A stretch of 9,855 bases of DNA from URHD0088 sp041488295 (GTDB lineage Bacteria > Pseudomonadota > Alphaproteobacteria > ATCC43930 > CGMCC-115725). The translations under genes and the position numbers were made by a program. The notes beneath the pieces were generated by a model. The model was not told the origin of the DNA. It saw nothing but the letters and a program-made list of their open reading frames with translations, and did no database searches. The stretch spans positions 1 to 9,855 of the forward strand of contig JBGPOZ010000186.1 in NCBI GenBank assembly GCA_041488295.1, given 5' to 3'. Below, in pieces: positions 1-6,752 of this stretch (positions are counted from its first letter, which is position 1; each line of letters starts with the position of its first letter).

Positions 1-1
1 A

Positions 2-772
2 CCGGTGCTGGTCCAACTTGCGACATGGTTCGACGGCGCGATCTCCGGCGATCTCGGGCAGTCGCTGACCATCGCCGGCGGCCGGCCGATCGGCGAGTTG
101 ATCGCCTCGCGCCTACCGAACACGCTGTTCATCGGCCTCTTCGCGATCGTTCTCGCGGTGCTGGTGTCGCTCGTCATCGGCACGATCGCCGCGTTGCGGC
201 GCGGCCGGCTCGTCGACACGATCGCCACCTCTGCCGCCGTGCTCGGCATCTCGATGCCCGATTTCTGGCTCAGCTACATGCTGGTCTTCGCCTTCGCGCT
301 CGGCCTTGGCTGGCTGCCCTCTTACGGGTTCACCTCGCCGGCCGAATCGCTGTCCGGCGCTTTTTATTCCGGCCTGCTGCCGGCGGTTGCGGTGGCGGCG
401 CCGATGGCGGCGGTGTTCGCGCGGACATTGCGCACCGCGCTCCTCGGCATTGCCCACCAGGACCATGTCATCGCCGCGAGGTCGCTCGGATTTCGCCCCG
501 TCTTCATCTTCATCCATTGGATCTTTCGCAACGCCCTCATCCCGTATCTCACGGTGATCGGGCTGCAAATCCGCTATATCCTCGGCGGCGTCGTCGTCAT
601 CGAGCGCATCTTTGGCGTGCCGGGGGTGGGCTCGTTGATGGTGGATGCCGGCTTTGCCCGCGACTATCCGGTGGTCCAGGCTTGCACCATCGTCTTTCTG
701 GCGATCGTCCTGACCGTCAACCTTGCCGTCGACCTCGCGTGCAGCGTGCTCGATCCGCGCCGGACGCGCTGA
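2..772 (+). CDS. DppB-type ABC transporter permease, 5' end missing
   Basis: Inner-membrane permease of a dipeptide/oligopeptide/nickel-type ABC importer (DppB/OppB family). The frame is open from base 2, so the gene starts outside the window; about 256 residues remain, where family members usually have about 310-340. Numbering from the GTG codon at base 5, the fragment begins in the region before the core transmembrane domain, with a GDLGQS motif at 15-20 typical of DppB. Hydrophobic segments lie near 41-61, 76-103, 121-140, 181-200 and 226-247. The EAA coupling loop (HQDHVIAARSLG through RNALIP, about 151-180) contacts the ATPase. The end is highly typical: IERIFGVPGVGSL at 199-211, ARDYPVVQ at 218-225 and a terminal LDPR at 249-252. 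It stops 3 bp before the next permease, with which it should form the heterodimeric channel. Family is secure; the substrate cannot be read from the sequence. Confidence 0.93.
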   Translation, partial: PVLVQLATWFDGAISGDLGQSLTIAGGRPIGELIASRLPNTLFIGLFAIVLAVLVSLVIGTIAALRRGRLVDTIATSAAVLGISMPDFWLSYMLVFAFALGLGWLPSYGFTSPAESLSGAFYSGLLPAVAVAAPMAAVFARTLRTALLGIAHQDHVIAARSLGFRPVFIFIHWIFRNALIPYLTVIGLQIRYILGGVVVIERIFGVPGVGSLMVDAGFARDYPVVQACTIVFLAIVLTVNLAVDLACSVLDPRRTR

Positions 773-775
773 ACG

Positions 776-1621
776 ATGAGACAAGGCCTCGTCCGCGCCA
801 TCTTGCGCAACCGCACCGCGGCGGCAGGGCTCGCGATCACCTTCGCGGTCGTCGTCGCCGTGACGATCGGTGGCGCCGCCAGCCCCTATTCGGCGGTCGA
901 TATGGACTTTCTCAATCTGCTGGCCCCGCCTTCGCTCGCTCATCCCTTCGGCACCGACTCATTCGGCCGCGACGTCTTGACCCGCGTCCTCCTCGGCGGC
1001 CGCGTCTCGCTGCTCGTCAGCATCGCCGGGGTCACGCTCGCGGCGATCGCCGGCATATTCGCCGGACTCTACGCCGCATGGCACGGCGGCTGGATCGATG
1101 CCGTTCTCATGCGCATCGCCGACCTCATCTTTTCATTTCCCAGCTTCGTGCTGGCGTTGTTCCTCATGGTCGTCTTCGGCTCGAGCATTCTCAACGTCGC
1201 CGCCGCCATCGCCCTCGTCTATCTGCCGATCTTCGCGCGCCTCACCCGCAATATGGCGCTGCTCGTCAAGGAGGAGCCGTACATCCAGGCGGCACGGTTG
1301 ATGGGCCAGCCGACGCGGCGCATCCTCGCCGCGGAGATCCTGCCGAACATCGCGGCACCGCTTCTGGTCCAGGCCTCGATCGGCATCGCCTTCGCGGTAG
1401 TGATCGAGGCCGGCCTCTCCTTCCTTGGTCTCGGCGTTCAGCCGCCGACGCCGTCGCTTGGCGTCATCATGGCAGACGGGCGCGAGTATTTTCAGCGCGG
1501 GCCGTGGGTGCTGACCCTGACCGGGCTCTTCATCTCGCTTGCTCTGCTTGGTCTCAACCTCCTCGGCGACGGCATCCGCGATCTCACCGACCCGCGGCTT
1601 CGCGAAAGGATCGGCACGTGA
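776..1621 (+). CDS. DppC-type ABC transporter permease
   Basis: Second membrane subunit of the peptide-type importer (DppC/OppC family), 281 residues and essentially full length. The N-terminus has one membrane helix (about 15-35). The conserved family stretch HPFGTDSFGRD (56-66) follows, then GGRVSLLVS at 74-82, several more membrane segments, and the EAA loop at about 167-191 (EPYIQAARLMG ending in EILPN). A GLSFLGLGVQPPTPSLG stretch (213-229) is a DppC hallmark. The ATG lies 3 bp after the upstream stop and gives the expected N-terminus; no strong Shine-Dalgarno is visible, in keeping with translational coupling. The last codon overlaps the GTG start of the downstream ATPase gene (GTGA). 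It should pair with the preceding permease. Substrate class (peptides, opines, sugars, nickel) is not resolved. Confidence 0.95.
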   Translation: MRQGLVRAILRNRTAAAGLAITFAVVVAVTIGGAASPYSAVDMDFLNLLAPPSLAHPFGTDSFGRDVLTRVLLGGRVSLLVSIAGVTLAAIAGIFAGLYAAWHGGWIDAVLMRIADLIFSFPSFVLALFLMVVFGSSILNVAAAIALVYLPIFARLTRNMALLVKEEPYIQAARLMGQPTRRILAAEILPNIAAPLLVQASIGIAFAVVIEAGLSFLGLGVQPPTPSLGVIMADGREYFQRGPWVLTLTGLFISLALLGLNLLGDGIRDLTDPRLRERIGT

Positions 1622-2592
1622 CGGCGCCGCCGCTGCTCGAGATCCGCAACCTCACCGCACGGTTCCGGACCGGAGCCGCGGCGATCGACGCCGTGCGCGG
1701 CGTCGACCTCGCGGTCGCCGAGGGCGAGGTGCTCGGCATCATCGGCGAATCGGGCTCGGGCAAGACAGTGACCGGGCTCGCGATTCTGCGCCTTCTGCCG
1801 GACAACGCCGAGGTCGCGGCCGAGCGCCTCGCCTTTCACGGCCAATCGCTGCTCGCGCTTTCCGACGAGCAATTCCGCAATCTGCGCGGCACGCACCTTG
1901 CCATGGTGTTCCAGAACCCGGCCGGCTCGTTCAATCCGGCGAAGACGATCGGTTGGCATCTCGCGCGCGTCGCCGAACGGGCACGGACGAGACGGGATCG
2001 TGCCAACCGGCCGGTCGTCGGTTCTGCGCGTCGCCTTGCCGAAGTCGGCATCCCGCAACCCGGACGCGTTCTGGCGCTCTATCCGCATCAATTGTCGGGC
2101 GGCATGCTGCAGCGCGCCCTCATCGCCATGGTGTTGCTGCTCGAGCCGGACCTCATCATCGCCGACGAGCCGACAACCAATCTCGACAATATCGTCGAGC
2201 GGCAGATCATCGGACTCTTTCGCGAGCTGCGGGCGCGGACGCGAGCGGCGATCATCTTCATCACGCACGACATGGCCGTGGCGTCGGTACTCGCCGACCG
2301 CATCGCCGTCATGTATGCCGGCGAGATCGTCGAGACAGGCCCGACGAGCGCCGTCCTCACCATGCCGCGCCACCCCTATACGCGGGCGCTCATCGACACG
2401 GCGCTCCAGCTCGAGGGTCGAGCCGACCAGTTGCGTGAGATTCCCGGCGAGATGCCGAGCCTCGCCGAGCTTCCGCAAGGCTGCGCCTTCGCGCCGCGCT
2501 GCAACAAGGCGGATGCAGCGTGCCGGGCGGCCCGGCCGGCGATGACCCAGCTCACCGCCGAGCGCAGCGTCCGGTGCATCCATCATGAGTGA
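1618..2592 (+). CDS. DppD-type ABC transporter ATP-binding protein
   Basis: First of two ATPases powering the peptide-type importer; cytoplasmic, 324 residues, normal for DppD/OppD. The GTG start at 1618 overlaps the previous TGA. The frame is open far upstream, but that part has no protein similarity and lies over the two permease genes, so it was not included. Walker A is GESGSGKT (43-50), the Q-loop glutamine is Q99 in FQNP, the signature is LSGGM (159-163), Walker B is LIIADE (179-184) and the switch histidine is H217 in ITHD. The D-loop reads TNLD instead of the usual SALD/TALD. The C-terminal extension has HPYTRAL (252-258) and four cysteines (C289, C295, C302, C320), the pattern linked to an iron-sulfur cluster in some DppD/OppD proteins. 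The stop overlaps the next start by 8 bp. Function as an importer ATPase is secure; the substrate is not. Confidence 0.95.
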   Translation: MTAPPLLEIRNLTARFRTGAAAIDAVRGVDLAVAEGEVLGIIGESGSGKTVTGLAILRLLPDNAEVAAERLAFHGQSLLALSDEQFRNLRGTHLAMVFQNPAGSFNPAKTIGWHLARVAERARTRRDRANRPVVGSARRLAEVGIPQPGRVLALYPHQLSGGMLQRALIAMVLLLEPDLIIADEPTTNLDNIVERQIIGLFRELRARTRAAIIFITHDMAVASVLADRIAVMYAGEIVETGPTSAVLTMPRHPYTRALIDTALQLEGRADQLREIPGEMPSLAELPQGCAFAPRCNKADAACRAARPAMTQLTAERSVRCIHHE

Positions 2593-3541
2593 GGCGCGCG
2601 TGCCGCTGATGCGCGTCGAGGATCTCGTCGTCGCCTTCGCCAACCCGCGCCGATCTAGCGGTGAGGGCGCCACGTTCCGCGCGGTCGACAATGTCGGATT
2701 CTGGGTCCGCGAGGGCGAGGTTTTCGGCATTGTCGGCGAGTCGGGCTCGGGTAAAACGACGCTCGGCAAAACCATGCTCCGGCTCTATCGGCCGGATTCG
2801 GGGCGCATCATTTATGCGGGTGCCGACATCACCGCGCTCGGCGAAGCGGGTCTGCGGCCCTATCGCCGCGACCTGCAGATGATCTTTCAGGATCCGCTCT
2901 CGTCCTTCAATCCACGTGTCCGGATCGGTGAAGCCGTGGCGCTGCCGCTACGCCTCCACCGCCTCTGCGCGCCCAGTGACGTCGCGGTCGAGGTCGAGCG
3001 GCTGCTGACCCGGGTCGGCTTGTCGCCGCGCTTCAACGACCGATTCCCGCACGAGCTTTCGGGTGGCCAGTTGCAGCGCATCGCCATCGCGCGCGTGCTG
3101 GCGCTCAAGCCGCGCCTCATCGTCGCCGACGAGCCGGTGAGCAAGCTCGACGTCTCGGTGCGGGCGCAGATCCTCAACCTCTTCCGTGAGATCCAGAAGG
3201 ACTCCGGCGCCGCGTTGGTCTTCGTGACGCACGATCTGCGCGTCGCGCGATATCTCTGCGACCGTATCGCCGTCATGTTCTTCGGCCGGCTTGTCGAGAT
3301 CGGCACGACCGAGGCGCTGTTTACGCGGCCGGCGCACCCCTACACGCGGCAACTGCTCGGCACCGTCGCAGACGCCGCCGGGGGCGAGGCATCGCTCGAG
3401 CCGGCCCCGCCGGCCGACGCGACCGGCTGCCGCTACCGCTCGCGCTGCCGCCACGCCGATGCCGCCTGCGCCATGCCGCCGCCGCTCGTCGAATCCGGCG
3501 CGAACCGGCTCGTCGCCTGCCACCACGCCGAACGCTGCTGA
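2585..3541 (+). CDS. DppF-type ABC transporter ATP-binding protein
   Basis: Second ATPase of the peptide-type importer, 318 residues, expected to form a heterodimer with the DppD-like subunit under the two permeases. Walker A is GESGSGKT (51-58), the Q-loop is Q102 in FQDPLSSFNP, the signature is LSGGQ (158-162), Walker B is LIVADE (178-183) and the switch histidine is H216 in VTHD. The D-loop reads SKLD (186-189), with lysine where alanine is usual. The C-terminal family region contains HPYTRQLL (251-258) and four cysteines (C282, C288, C295, C312) with nearly the same spacing as in the upstream ATPase. The ATG overlaps the end of the DppD-like gene by 8 bp (ATGAGTGA), so translation is probably coupled. 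It is the last gene of this block; a gene on the opposite strand ends 50 bp downstream. Motifs are complete, so it should be an active ATPase. Confidence 0.95.
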   Translation: MSEARVPLMRVEDLVVAFANPRRSSGEGATFRAVDNVGFWVREGEVFGIVGESGSGKTTLGKTMLRLYRPDSGRIIYAGADITALGEAGLRPYRRDLQMIFQDPLSSFNPRVRIGEAVALPLRLHRLCAPSDVAVEVERLLTRVGLSPRFNDRFPHELSGGQLQRIAIARVLALKPRLIVADEPVSKLDVSVRAQILNLFREIQKDSGAALVFVTHDLRVARYLCDRIAVMFFGRLVEIGTTEALFTRPAHPYTRQLLGTVADAAGGEASLEPAPPADATGCRYRSRCRHADAACAMPPPLVESGANRLVACHHAERC

Positions 3542-3591
3542 CGACAAGCTTCACGGCACGACTTCAATCGCGCCTTCCTCGCCGATGCGCC
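3542..3591. other. Convergent gap between the DppF-like gene and the aldolase-family gene
   Basis: Fifty bases separate two converging stop codons. I see no clear GC-rich hairpin with a T-run on either strand, so no intrinsic terminator is called here. Transcripts from both sides may end by Rho or run into each other. Confidence 0.5.
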
Positions 3592-4341
3592 TCAAGACGC
3601 GTAGGCCGGCTCATCGGCGTCGAGGATCGCTTTCATCGCCGTAAAGTGCAGATCGGAATTGATCGTGAAATCGCCGAACTGCTCATGAGTGAGGCGTGCC
3701 ATCTCGTCGGACATCGTGTTGAGCTCTCGTCCCGATTGCATCGCCAGAAGCTGCACCTGGCAGGCGCGCTCCAGATAGTAGAAATCGTCGAAGGCGCGCG
3801 CGATGCTGTCGCCGACCACGACGACGCCGTGATTGGCGAGAAAGAGAATGGGCTTGTCGCCCATAGCCTCGGCCATGCGGTCGCCCTCGTCGGGGCGCAC
3901 GGCGACGCCGTTGAAGTGGTCGTCATAGGCGATCTGACCATAAAACCGCGTCGAATTCTGGTGCACCATTTCGAGACGCCCGCCCTTGATCGCGGTGAGC
4001 GCGGTCGAATATGGGGCATGGAGATGCAGCACCACGCGCGCGGCCGGATGCTTCAGGTGAATCCGCGTGTGGATCGAGACGCCCGAGACCGGCGGCCTTC
4101 CCACACCCTCGATCGTCTTGCCGTGCTCGTCGATCACGACGAGGCCGCTCGCCGTCATCTGCGCGAAGTGCGTGCCCTTGGGGTTGATGAGGAAGCGTCG
4201 CTCCGGAAGCATCACCGAGAAGTGGTTGCACACACCCTCATGCAGGTTGAGGCGGGCGGCGGACCGAAACGCGGCGGCAAGGTCGATGCGCGCTTCGATC
4301 GTGGCGGCGCGGTTGTTTCGAGGAGCGGGAGCGGTCGTCAT
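3592..4341 (-). CDS. Class II aldolase/adducin-family protein
   Basis: Cytoplasmic, 249 residues, matching the usual 210-270 of class II aldolase/adducin domains. The fold's metal site is recognisable: HLH at 106-108 (in VVLHLHAPYSTAL) and H171 in ANHGVVVVG, followed by the typical C-terminal helix with FDDFYYLERACQVQL (184-198). The N-terminal part shows CNHFSVMLP (38-46) and a NPKGTHFAQMTASGLV stretch (53-68). In L-fuculose-phosphate aldolase the catalytic glutamate lies 19 residues before the first metal histidine; here that place is G87 (VSGVSIH). This resembles adducin-like and uncharacterised members, so aldol cleavage should not be assumed. The ATG at 4341 was chosen because GAGG lies 6 bp upstream. 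Upstream alternatives (ATG at 4365, GTG at 4425) have weaker sites and add nontypical residues. It diverges from the polyamine-type transporter operon and may share control and substrate pathway with it; that link is inferred. Confidence 0.9.
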   Translation of the reverse strand: MTTAPAPRNNRAATIEARIDLAAAFRSAARLNLHEGVCNHFSVMLPERRFLINPKGTHFAQMTASGLVVIDEHGKTIEGVGRPPVSGVSIHTRIHLKHPAARVVLHLHAPYSTALTAIKGGRLEMVHQNSTRFYGQIAYDDHFNGVAVRPDEGDRMAEAMGDKPILFLANHGVVVVGDSIARAFDDFYYLERACQVQLLAMQSGRELNTMSDEMARLTHEQFGDFTINSDLHFTAMKAILDADEPAYAS

Positions 4342-4347
4342 GTCGAG

Positions 4348-4351
4348 CCTC
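4348..4351 (-). promoter_or_regulatory. Ribosome binding site deciding the aldolase-family start
   Basis: On the minus strand GAGG is followed by 6 bases and then the ATG at 4341. The two upstream in-frame starts lack a comparable site, so this favours the 249-residue product. Confidence 0.6.
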
Positions 4352-4393
4352 GTCGCGAAATGCATCTGACGCGCACAGCCTATCGGGATCGCC

Positions 4394-4403
4394 TCCCGCG
4401 GGA
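4394..4403. repeat. 10-bp perfect palindrome TCCCGCGGGA in the divergent region
   Basis: A perfect palindrome flanked by further partial symmetry (GCCT at 4391-4394 and AGGC at 4405-4408). It lies between the two divergent genes, upstream of the promoter candidate of the rightward operon, where a regulator could bind. Short GC palindromes arise readily in DNA this rich in G and C, so an operator role is only a possibility. Confidence 0.3.
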
Positions 4404-4432
4404 AAGGCTGGCGCGGCTTCGTCACATCGACA

Positions 4433-4462
4433 TTGGCAGAGCTGCCGAGGAAGGATCATAAT
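4433..4462 (+). promoter_or_regulatory. Candidate sigma70-type promoter for the binding-protein operon
   Basis: TTGGCA (4433-4438; 5 of 6 to consensus) and CATAAT (4457-4462; 5 of 6) are separated by 18 bp. They sit in the most A/T-rich patch of the divergent region, which continues to about 4480. Transcription would start near 4469, giving a leader of about 27 bases before the binding-protein ATG with its strong ribosome binding site. No start-site data are available, so this rests on sequence match and position. Confidence 0.5.
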
Positions 4463-4483
4463 CGAGAAAATAGAATACCGAAT

Positions 4484-4489
4484 GGGAGG
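4484..4489 (+). promoter_or_regulatory. Strong Shine-Dalgarno that sets the binding-protein start
   Basis: GGGAGG lies 6 bases before the ATG at 4496. It runs directly into another in-frame ATG at 4490, which would have zero spacing, so the start at 4496 is preferred. A more distant TTG at 4433 in the same frame overlaps the promoter candidate and is unlikely. Confidence 0.8.
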
Positions 4490-4495
4490 ATGCAG

Positions 4496-5584
4496 ATGAC
4501 GGATCCGACGTTGCTCAAAGATCCCCGCCGCTACGCGCTCGACCGGCGCGAGACCCTGAAGGGGGCGGCCGCGGGCATCGCGGCGCTCGCCGCCGCGAGC
4601 TTTCCTTTCCGTGCAAGTGCCAAGGAACAGCTGACGATCGCGGATCCCGGCGGGGTCTGGACGCCTTCCTGCGATGCCGCTTTCGTCAAGCCGTTCGAGA
4701 AAGAGGCGGACGTCGAGATCAATCACATCGCTCGCCAGCATTACCCGACGGTCGAGATCACGGCGAATGTCGAGACCAAGACCTATACCTGGGACGTCGT
4801 CATCGCGACCGACGCCGACGTTCAGGAGCTGGCGCCGAAGGGCATGCTGGAGCCGCTCGACTGGTCGGGCGACGACATGGCCCAGATCATGCCAGAGGCG
4901 CACAAGCCCGGCTGGATGGGGACCGACATCTATTCCACGATTCTCGCCTATCGTACCGACAAGTACGGCAGCAAGGGGCCGCAAAGCTGGGCGGATTTCT
5001 GGGACGTGAACAAGTTCCCCGGCCGCCGCGCCATGCACAAGCACCCGATCGACATGCTCGAGGTGGCACTGCTCGCCGACGGGGTGCCGATGGACAAGAT
5101 CTACCCGATCGACATCGACCGTGCGCTGAAGAAGCTCGACCAGATCAAGCCGCATGTCGATGTGTGGTGGACAGGCGGAGCGCAGACGACGGAGCTGCTG
5201 CAGAGCGGCGAGGTCGATCTGATCCCGACATGGAACGCGCGCGCGCAGGTCGTGATCGACGCCGGCAAGCCGATCGAGATCATGTGGAACCAGGGGATCT
5301 ATGCTCTCGAGGGCTGGGTCATCCCGAAAGGTAATCCGAAGGTCGAGCTCGGCCGGAAGTTCATCAAATTCTGCGCCAACGCGAAGCGTCAGGCGCAATT
5401 CGTCTCGGCGCTGCCCTACGGGCCGACCAACCCGAAGGCTTACGATTTCATTCCGAAGGAGCGTGCGAAATACCTGCCGACCGCGCCCGACAACTTCAAG
5501 CTCTTGATGCAGTCGAGCACCGAGTGGTGGGGCGCGAACAAGGAAAAGGCGATCGAGCGGTTCAACGCTTGGCTGCTGGCGTAA
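4496..5584 (+). CDS. Polyamine-type (PotD/PotF-like) ABC substrate-binding protein with Tat-type signal
   Basis: Periplasmic solute-binding protein of the spermidine/putrescine-like class (SBP_bac_8-type fold), 362 residues. The N-terminus has a twin-arginine-like motif DRRETLK (16-22), a hydrophobic Ala-rich stretch (23-38) and a plausible cleavage site after ASA (40-42), so export folded by Tat is likely. The mature part starts with LTIADPGGVW (46-55). It shows WDVVIATDADVQELAPKGMLEPLDW (99-123), the YSTILAYRTDKYG hinge region (146-158) and SWADFWD (164-170), all typical of PotD relatives. W224, W225 and the TWN stretch at 246-248 may help line the ligand pocket, but I cannot identify the ligand. 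It is the first gene of the operon; the ATPase follows after 64 bp. Family is secure; the substrate may be a polyamine or another small, possibly carboxylated amine. Confidence 0.92.
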   Translation: MTDPTLLKDPRRYALDRRETLKGAAAGIAALAAASFPFRASAKEQLTIADPGGVWTPSCDAAFVKPFEKEADVEINHIARQHYPTVEITANVETKTYTWDVVIATDADVQELAPKGMLEPLDWSGDDMAQIMPEAHKPGWMGTDIYSTILAYRTDKYGSKGPQSWADFWDVNKFPGRRAMHKHPIDMLEVALLADGVPMDKIYPIDIDRALKKLDQIKPHVDVWWTGGAQTTELLQSGEVDLIPTWNARAQVVIDAGKPIEIMWNQGIYALEGWVIPKGNPKVELGRKFIKFCANAKRQAQFVSALPYGPTNPKAYDFIPKERAKYLPTAPDNFKLLMQSSTEWWGANKEKAIERFNAWLLA

Positions 5585-5648
5585 CCGGCGATCATCGCGC
5601 TCGGCGGCATCGCTCGTCACGGGCGCGCCGCGGCGAGGCGGGACGTCG

Positions 5649-6752
5649 ATGATGACGGCGGGCGCGACGAAGCTCTCGATCCGGGGCGCGACGAAGCACT
5701 ATGGCCCTGTAACCGCTCTTGCGGATGCGTCGCTGGAGTTGCGCGAGGGCGAGTTTCTGACGTTGCTCGGACCCTCGGGATCGGGCAAGACCACCCTTCT
5801 CATGATCGTGGCGGGGATCGTGCCGCCGACCAGCGGCGAAGTCTGGATCGACGGCAAGCTCGCCACATACGCTCCGCCCGACCGGCGGGACATCGGCATC
5901 GTCTTCCAGAATTATGCGCTGTTCCCGCATCTTACCGTCTTCCAGAACATCGCGTTCCCGCTGCTGATGCGTCGCGTTGCTCCGGCACAGATTGCGCTCG
6001 AGGTAGAGCGTGTCCTCGAGATCGTGCAGCTGCCGCGGGTCGCCGACCGCATGCCGCGAGAGCTCTCGGGCGGCCAGCAACAACGCATCGCTCTGGCGCG
6101 CTGCATGGTCTACCGGCCTTCGATCATTCTGATGGACGAGCCGCTGGGCGCGCTCGACCGTCAGTTGCGCGACCAGATGCAGCTCGAGATCAAGGAGTTG
6201 CACGGCAGCCTCGGCATCACAGTCCTCTACGTCACGCACGATCAGGACGAGGCGATGGCGATGTCGGACCGCATTTGCCTCATGAACAACGCCCGGATCG
6301 AACAGATCGGCACGCCGCAGGAACTCTACTTCCGGCCGCGTAGCGAATTCGTCGCCCGCTTTCTCGGCGAGTCGAACATTCTCGATGCAAGGATCGTCGC
6401 GGGCGGGGCCGAGCCGCTGCTCGATGGCCCCGCGGGCCTTCAGATCCGCGCCACGGCAAATGGCATCACGAGCGTCGCCGACAGCACGGCGAAGATCGTC
6501 GTTCGGCCCGAGCGGATCGCCCTGCTGGGGCGCGGCGAGGAGGCCGACAACATCGCTGAGGGGACCCTGAAGGAGACCGTCTTCCAGGGCGGCGTCACGC
6601 GCTATTTCGTGTCGCTGGCGGGTGGCGTCACGCTCATCGCGAAGCAGCTGACGCTCCCGGTCGCGCGCGCCCCAGCGCCGGGGGATGCGGTTCGGCTCGG
6701 CTGGAGTGCCTCGGACACCCTGCTGCTGCCCGATGACCCCGCCCCGCGATGA
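5649..6752 (+). CDS. PotA-like ABC transporter ATP-binding protein
   Basis: ATPase of the polyamine-type importer, 367 residues. The nucleotide-binding domain is complete: Walker A GPSGSGKT (41-48), Q-loop Q87 in VFQNYALFPHLTV, signature LSGGQQQR (139-146), Walker B with D163-E164 in ILMDEPLGALD, and switch H197 in VTHDQDEAM. The C-terminal part (about 240-362) matches the regulatory TOBE region, with VVRPERIAL (284-292) and FQGGVTRYFV (312-321) as landmarks. Two ATG codons stand in tandem (5649 and 5652); either gives nearly the same protein, and GGCGGGA about 5-8 bases upstream could serve both. The stop overlaps the permease start (ATGA at 6749-6752), implying coupled translation. With only one ATPase in this operon, it should act as a homodimer beneath the single fused permease. 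The ligand is unknown. Confidence 0.95.
   Translation: MMTAGATKLSIRGATKHYGPVTALADASLELREGEFLTLLGPSGSGKTTLLMIVAGIVPPTSGEVWIDGKLATYAPPDRRDIGIVFQNYALFPHLTVFQNIAFPLLMRRVAPAQIALEVERVLEIVQLPRVADRMPRELSGGQQQRIALARCMVYRPSIILMDEPLGALDRQLRDQMQLEIKELHGSLGITVLYVTHDQDEAMAMSDRICLMNNARIEQIGTPQELYFRPRSEFVARFLGESNILDARIVAGGAEPLLDGPAGLQIRATANGITSVADSTAKIVVRPERIALLGRGEEADNIAEGTLKETVFQGGVTRYFVSLAGGVTLIAKQLTLPVARAPAPGDAVRLGWSASDTLLLPDDPAPR

Noticed and set aside
25..1617. Upstream extension of the DppD-like frame as a giant fusion protein
   Set aside because: The frame is open by composition only. The translated part before 1618 is Arg/His/Pro-rich nonsense lying over two permease genes, and the GTG at 1618 gives the standard DppD N-terminus.
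1492..2775. 427-codon and similar long minus-strand frames under the ATPase genes (also 5592-6806)
   Set aside because: The plus-strand ATPases have complete nucleotide-binding motifs; the antisense products have none. Walker and signature motifs on the opposite strand explain the open frames.
4342..4425. N-terminal extension of the aldolase-family protein to GTG 4425 or ATG 4365
   Set aside because: Neither start has a good Shine-Dalgarno, the extra residues are not typical of the family, and the ATG at 4341 has GAGG at ideal spacing.
4455..4480. Minus-strand -10-like TATGAT in the divergent region as promoter of the aldolase-family gene
   Set aside because: No acceptable -35 element is found at 16-18 bp upstream on that strand, and the hexamer overlaps the better plus-strand promoter candidate.
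4238..5620. 460-codon open frame on the minus strand opposite the binding-protein gene
   Set aside because: It lies opposite a gene with clear family motifs and a strong ribosome binding site. Its product is rich in Arg, Asp and His with no recognisable domain, as expected of an antisense shadow in GC-rich DNA.
5585..5648. Possible attenuating hairpin between binding-protein and ATPase genes
   Set aside because: Only a short GGCGCGCC palindrome (5622-5629) is seen, with no long stem and no T-run; not enough for a terminator or processing site.
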